Source: Bacteroidales bacterium (GTDB lineage Bacteria > Bacteroidota > Bacteroidia > Bacteroidales > CAIWKO01). From it: a stretch of DNA of 41,690 nucleotides. The first letter of the stretch is position 1; every line of letters starts with the position of its first letter. Made by a program: the position numbers and the translations under genes. Location: assembly GCA_018004645.1 (NCBI GenBank), contig JAGNBV010000017.1, positions 1 through 41,690 on the forward strand, in the 5' to 3' direction. Shown in pieces: positions 40,768 to 41,690 of this stretch. The notes under the pieces are model-generated. The model was given only the letters and a program-made list of their open reading frames with translations. It did no database searches and was not told where the DNA came from.

Positions 40768-41622
40768 TCATTGGTCGTCAATTTTGAAAATACTTTTCAC
40801 CAAGTCTGTTCGTTTAAATTTATCAGTTTCTAAATCTAAATATTTTTTCTGTTTGTCAACTGTTACAAAACCAAACCATAGAAAAAACCTGTCAAAAGTC
40901 CGAACGCCATAACATCTATAAAACTGTTCTTCAGGAGTTGAATAGTCGGGTCTGAAAAACTTTAGAAACATTGGAAATGCTGTCAAATACTTTTTTGCAT
41001 AGAAGTCTACTGTCTTCGGTTGGTCGCCAAATTTGTCAAGCATAATAAGTGAAAATGCCCAACCGAGTTGTCCGATTGGTTGCTCAGGATAGCCGTCATT
41101 ATAACTCCAAAGAAATTTGTTTGTAAACGCTTGAAAAAACTGTCTGAATATTTGTAAGCGGTTGTTTGTCTCAAGGAGTTTTGTTGCAGTCTTTGTCAAT
41201 GTTAGTTTGCCTGACACTTTTTTCACAAGTCCTGCAAGTTCTGCTGTCAGTCTCGCACTTCTGATGGAAACACTGTCTTCTTCTCGCCAAAGTTTTGATA
41301 TGCCGTTCTCTACAAGTTCTTCAAGCAAAAATCTTTTATCGTAAAGTTCAGCCATTACTTTTTTCGGCAATGCTCCGAGTGGTGTCAACTTGATATGTTT
41401 GTCACGCTGAATGATTTTTAGATATTCTTCAACTATTCTAAAAAGCGGAATTTGGTCAAGTGTTTTCTCATCAATGTCGTTACGAAATTGAACAGGGGAT
41501 TTGTCGCCAAAAGTGTCGTAAAGTAAATGATGAATTTCTGTCGGTGTTAGTCCCAAAAAGTCGTCCACCGGAGTGTTGTTCCGTAGTATGAAATTTGCTT
41601 CTATGTCGTCAGGTATTTTCAT
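40768..41622 (-). CDS. Unidentified protein, possibly cassette-borne
   Basis: I use the ATG at 41622 (284 residues); the open frame reaches a TTG at 41628. I do not recognise a named family. Residues about 14-35 carry LGLTPTEIHHLLYDTFGDKS. Residues about 72-160 look like two winged-helix-like units (IKLTPLGALPKKVMAELYDK; AELAGLVKKVSGKLTLTKTA), a pattern seen in some SEC-C or pRiA4 ORF3-linked proteins. The C-terminal half is aromatic-rich and helical (FRQFFQAFTNKFLWSYNDGY; CYGVRTFDRFFLWFGF). There is no signal peptide or membrane helix. Base use is unlike the neighbours, with TGTC/GACA recurring, and no standard promoter lies just upstream. Both suggest horizontal acquisition. Confidence 0.7.
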   Translation of the reverse strand: MKIPDDIEANFILRNNTPVDDFLGLTPTEIHHLLYDTFGDKSPVQFRNDIDEKTLDQIPLFRIVEEYLKIIQRDKHIKLTPLGALPKKVMAELYDKRFLLEELVENGISKLWREEDSVSIRSARLTAELAGLVKKVSGKLTLTKTATKLLETNNRLQIFRQFFQAFTNKFLWSYNDGYPEQPIGQLGWAFSLIMLDKFGDQPKTVDFYAKKYLTAFPMFLKFFRPDYSTPEEQFYRCYGVRTFDRFFLWFGFVTVDKQKKYLDLETDKFKRTDLVKSIFKIDDQ

Positions 41623-41690
41623 ATACAACTGTCGTAATATTATTGGTGACGTTTTGGCGGTGTGCTTCAGCCTCGGCGGACGGTGGCTCA

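Noticed and set aside
40655..40912. 85-codon plus-strand ORF
   Set aside because: It overlaps the 3' end of the minus-strand gene and reads through a cassette-boundary-like spacer.

Overview
The window looks like a chromosomal segment of a Bacteroidota bacterium, probably an anaerobic or environmental Bacteroidales-like lineage; the exact taxon cannot be fixed from sequence alone. The evidence is type IX secretion (T9SS) C-terminal sorting domains on several proteins, an ECF sigma/anti-sigma-like pair, a TonB-dependent receptor with an N-terminal carboxypeptidase-regulatory domain, the linkage of an HsdR_N-like gene, AMP nucleosidase and holA, and promoters of the Bacteroidota form TTG-N19-TAnnTTTG. 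I found no tRNA, rRNA, CRISPR array, intact insertion sequence or prophage.

Layout. 1-1631: the 3' tip of an unidentified gene, then on the minus strand an ECF sigma factor and a membrane protein with a gliding-motility/type-B T9SS C-terminal domain in the anti-sigma position. 1777-6350: dipeptidase pepD, a 44-residue lipoprotein sharing its bidirectional terminator, and a T9SS-secreted subtilase. 6403-8691: an HsdR_N-like nuclease-fold protein divergent from AMP nucleosidase and holA. 8692-9080: non-coding DNA with a long imperfect inverted repeat. 9081-14489: outer-membrane proteins, hemW, and an EEP-fold hydrolase overlapping hemW tail to tail. 14653-20899: a small membrane protein and a giant thioester-containing alpha-2-macroglobulin with a Tyr/Asp-rich insert.

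21258-23181: an MFS transporter and a membrane-bound 2x[4Fe-4S] protein. 23195-26613: two secreted surface proteins lying between a decayed 3' copy of a lipoprotein gene and the intact gene. 26821-28637: rfbA and an overlapping sugar-nucleotide SDR gene. 28654-32815: a translation block on the minus strand (rplM-rpsI, rpsB-tsf, pyrH-frr) with a clear promoter before rplM, a terminator after tsf and a strong hairpin before rpsB. 32923-34289: pssA, a stand-alone purS and a DYKSDA-repeat protein in apparent operon. 34370-39229: an esterase-like lipoprotein, cutC and a large transglutaminase-like protein.

39240-41690 is the most accessory-looking end. A decayed TauE/SafE-type permease lies beside an intact YeiH-type putative sulfate exporter, followed by an unidentified gene whose base use differs from the rest and whose flanks resemble gene-cassette boundaries.

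I did not find a convincing complete new defence or biosynthetic system. The observations best worth following are the sigma/CHU_C pair, the duplicated lipoprotein 3' end bracketing secreted proteins, the TauE pseudogene beside YeiH, the cassette-like right end, and the rpsB leader hairpin.
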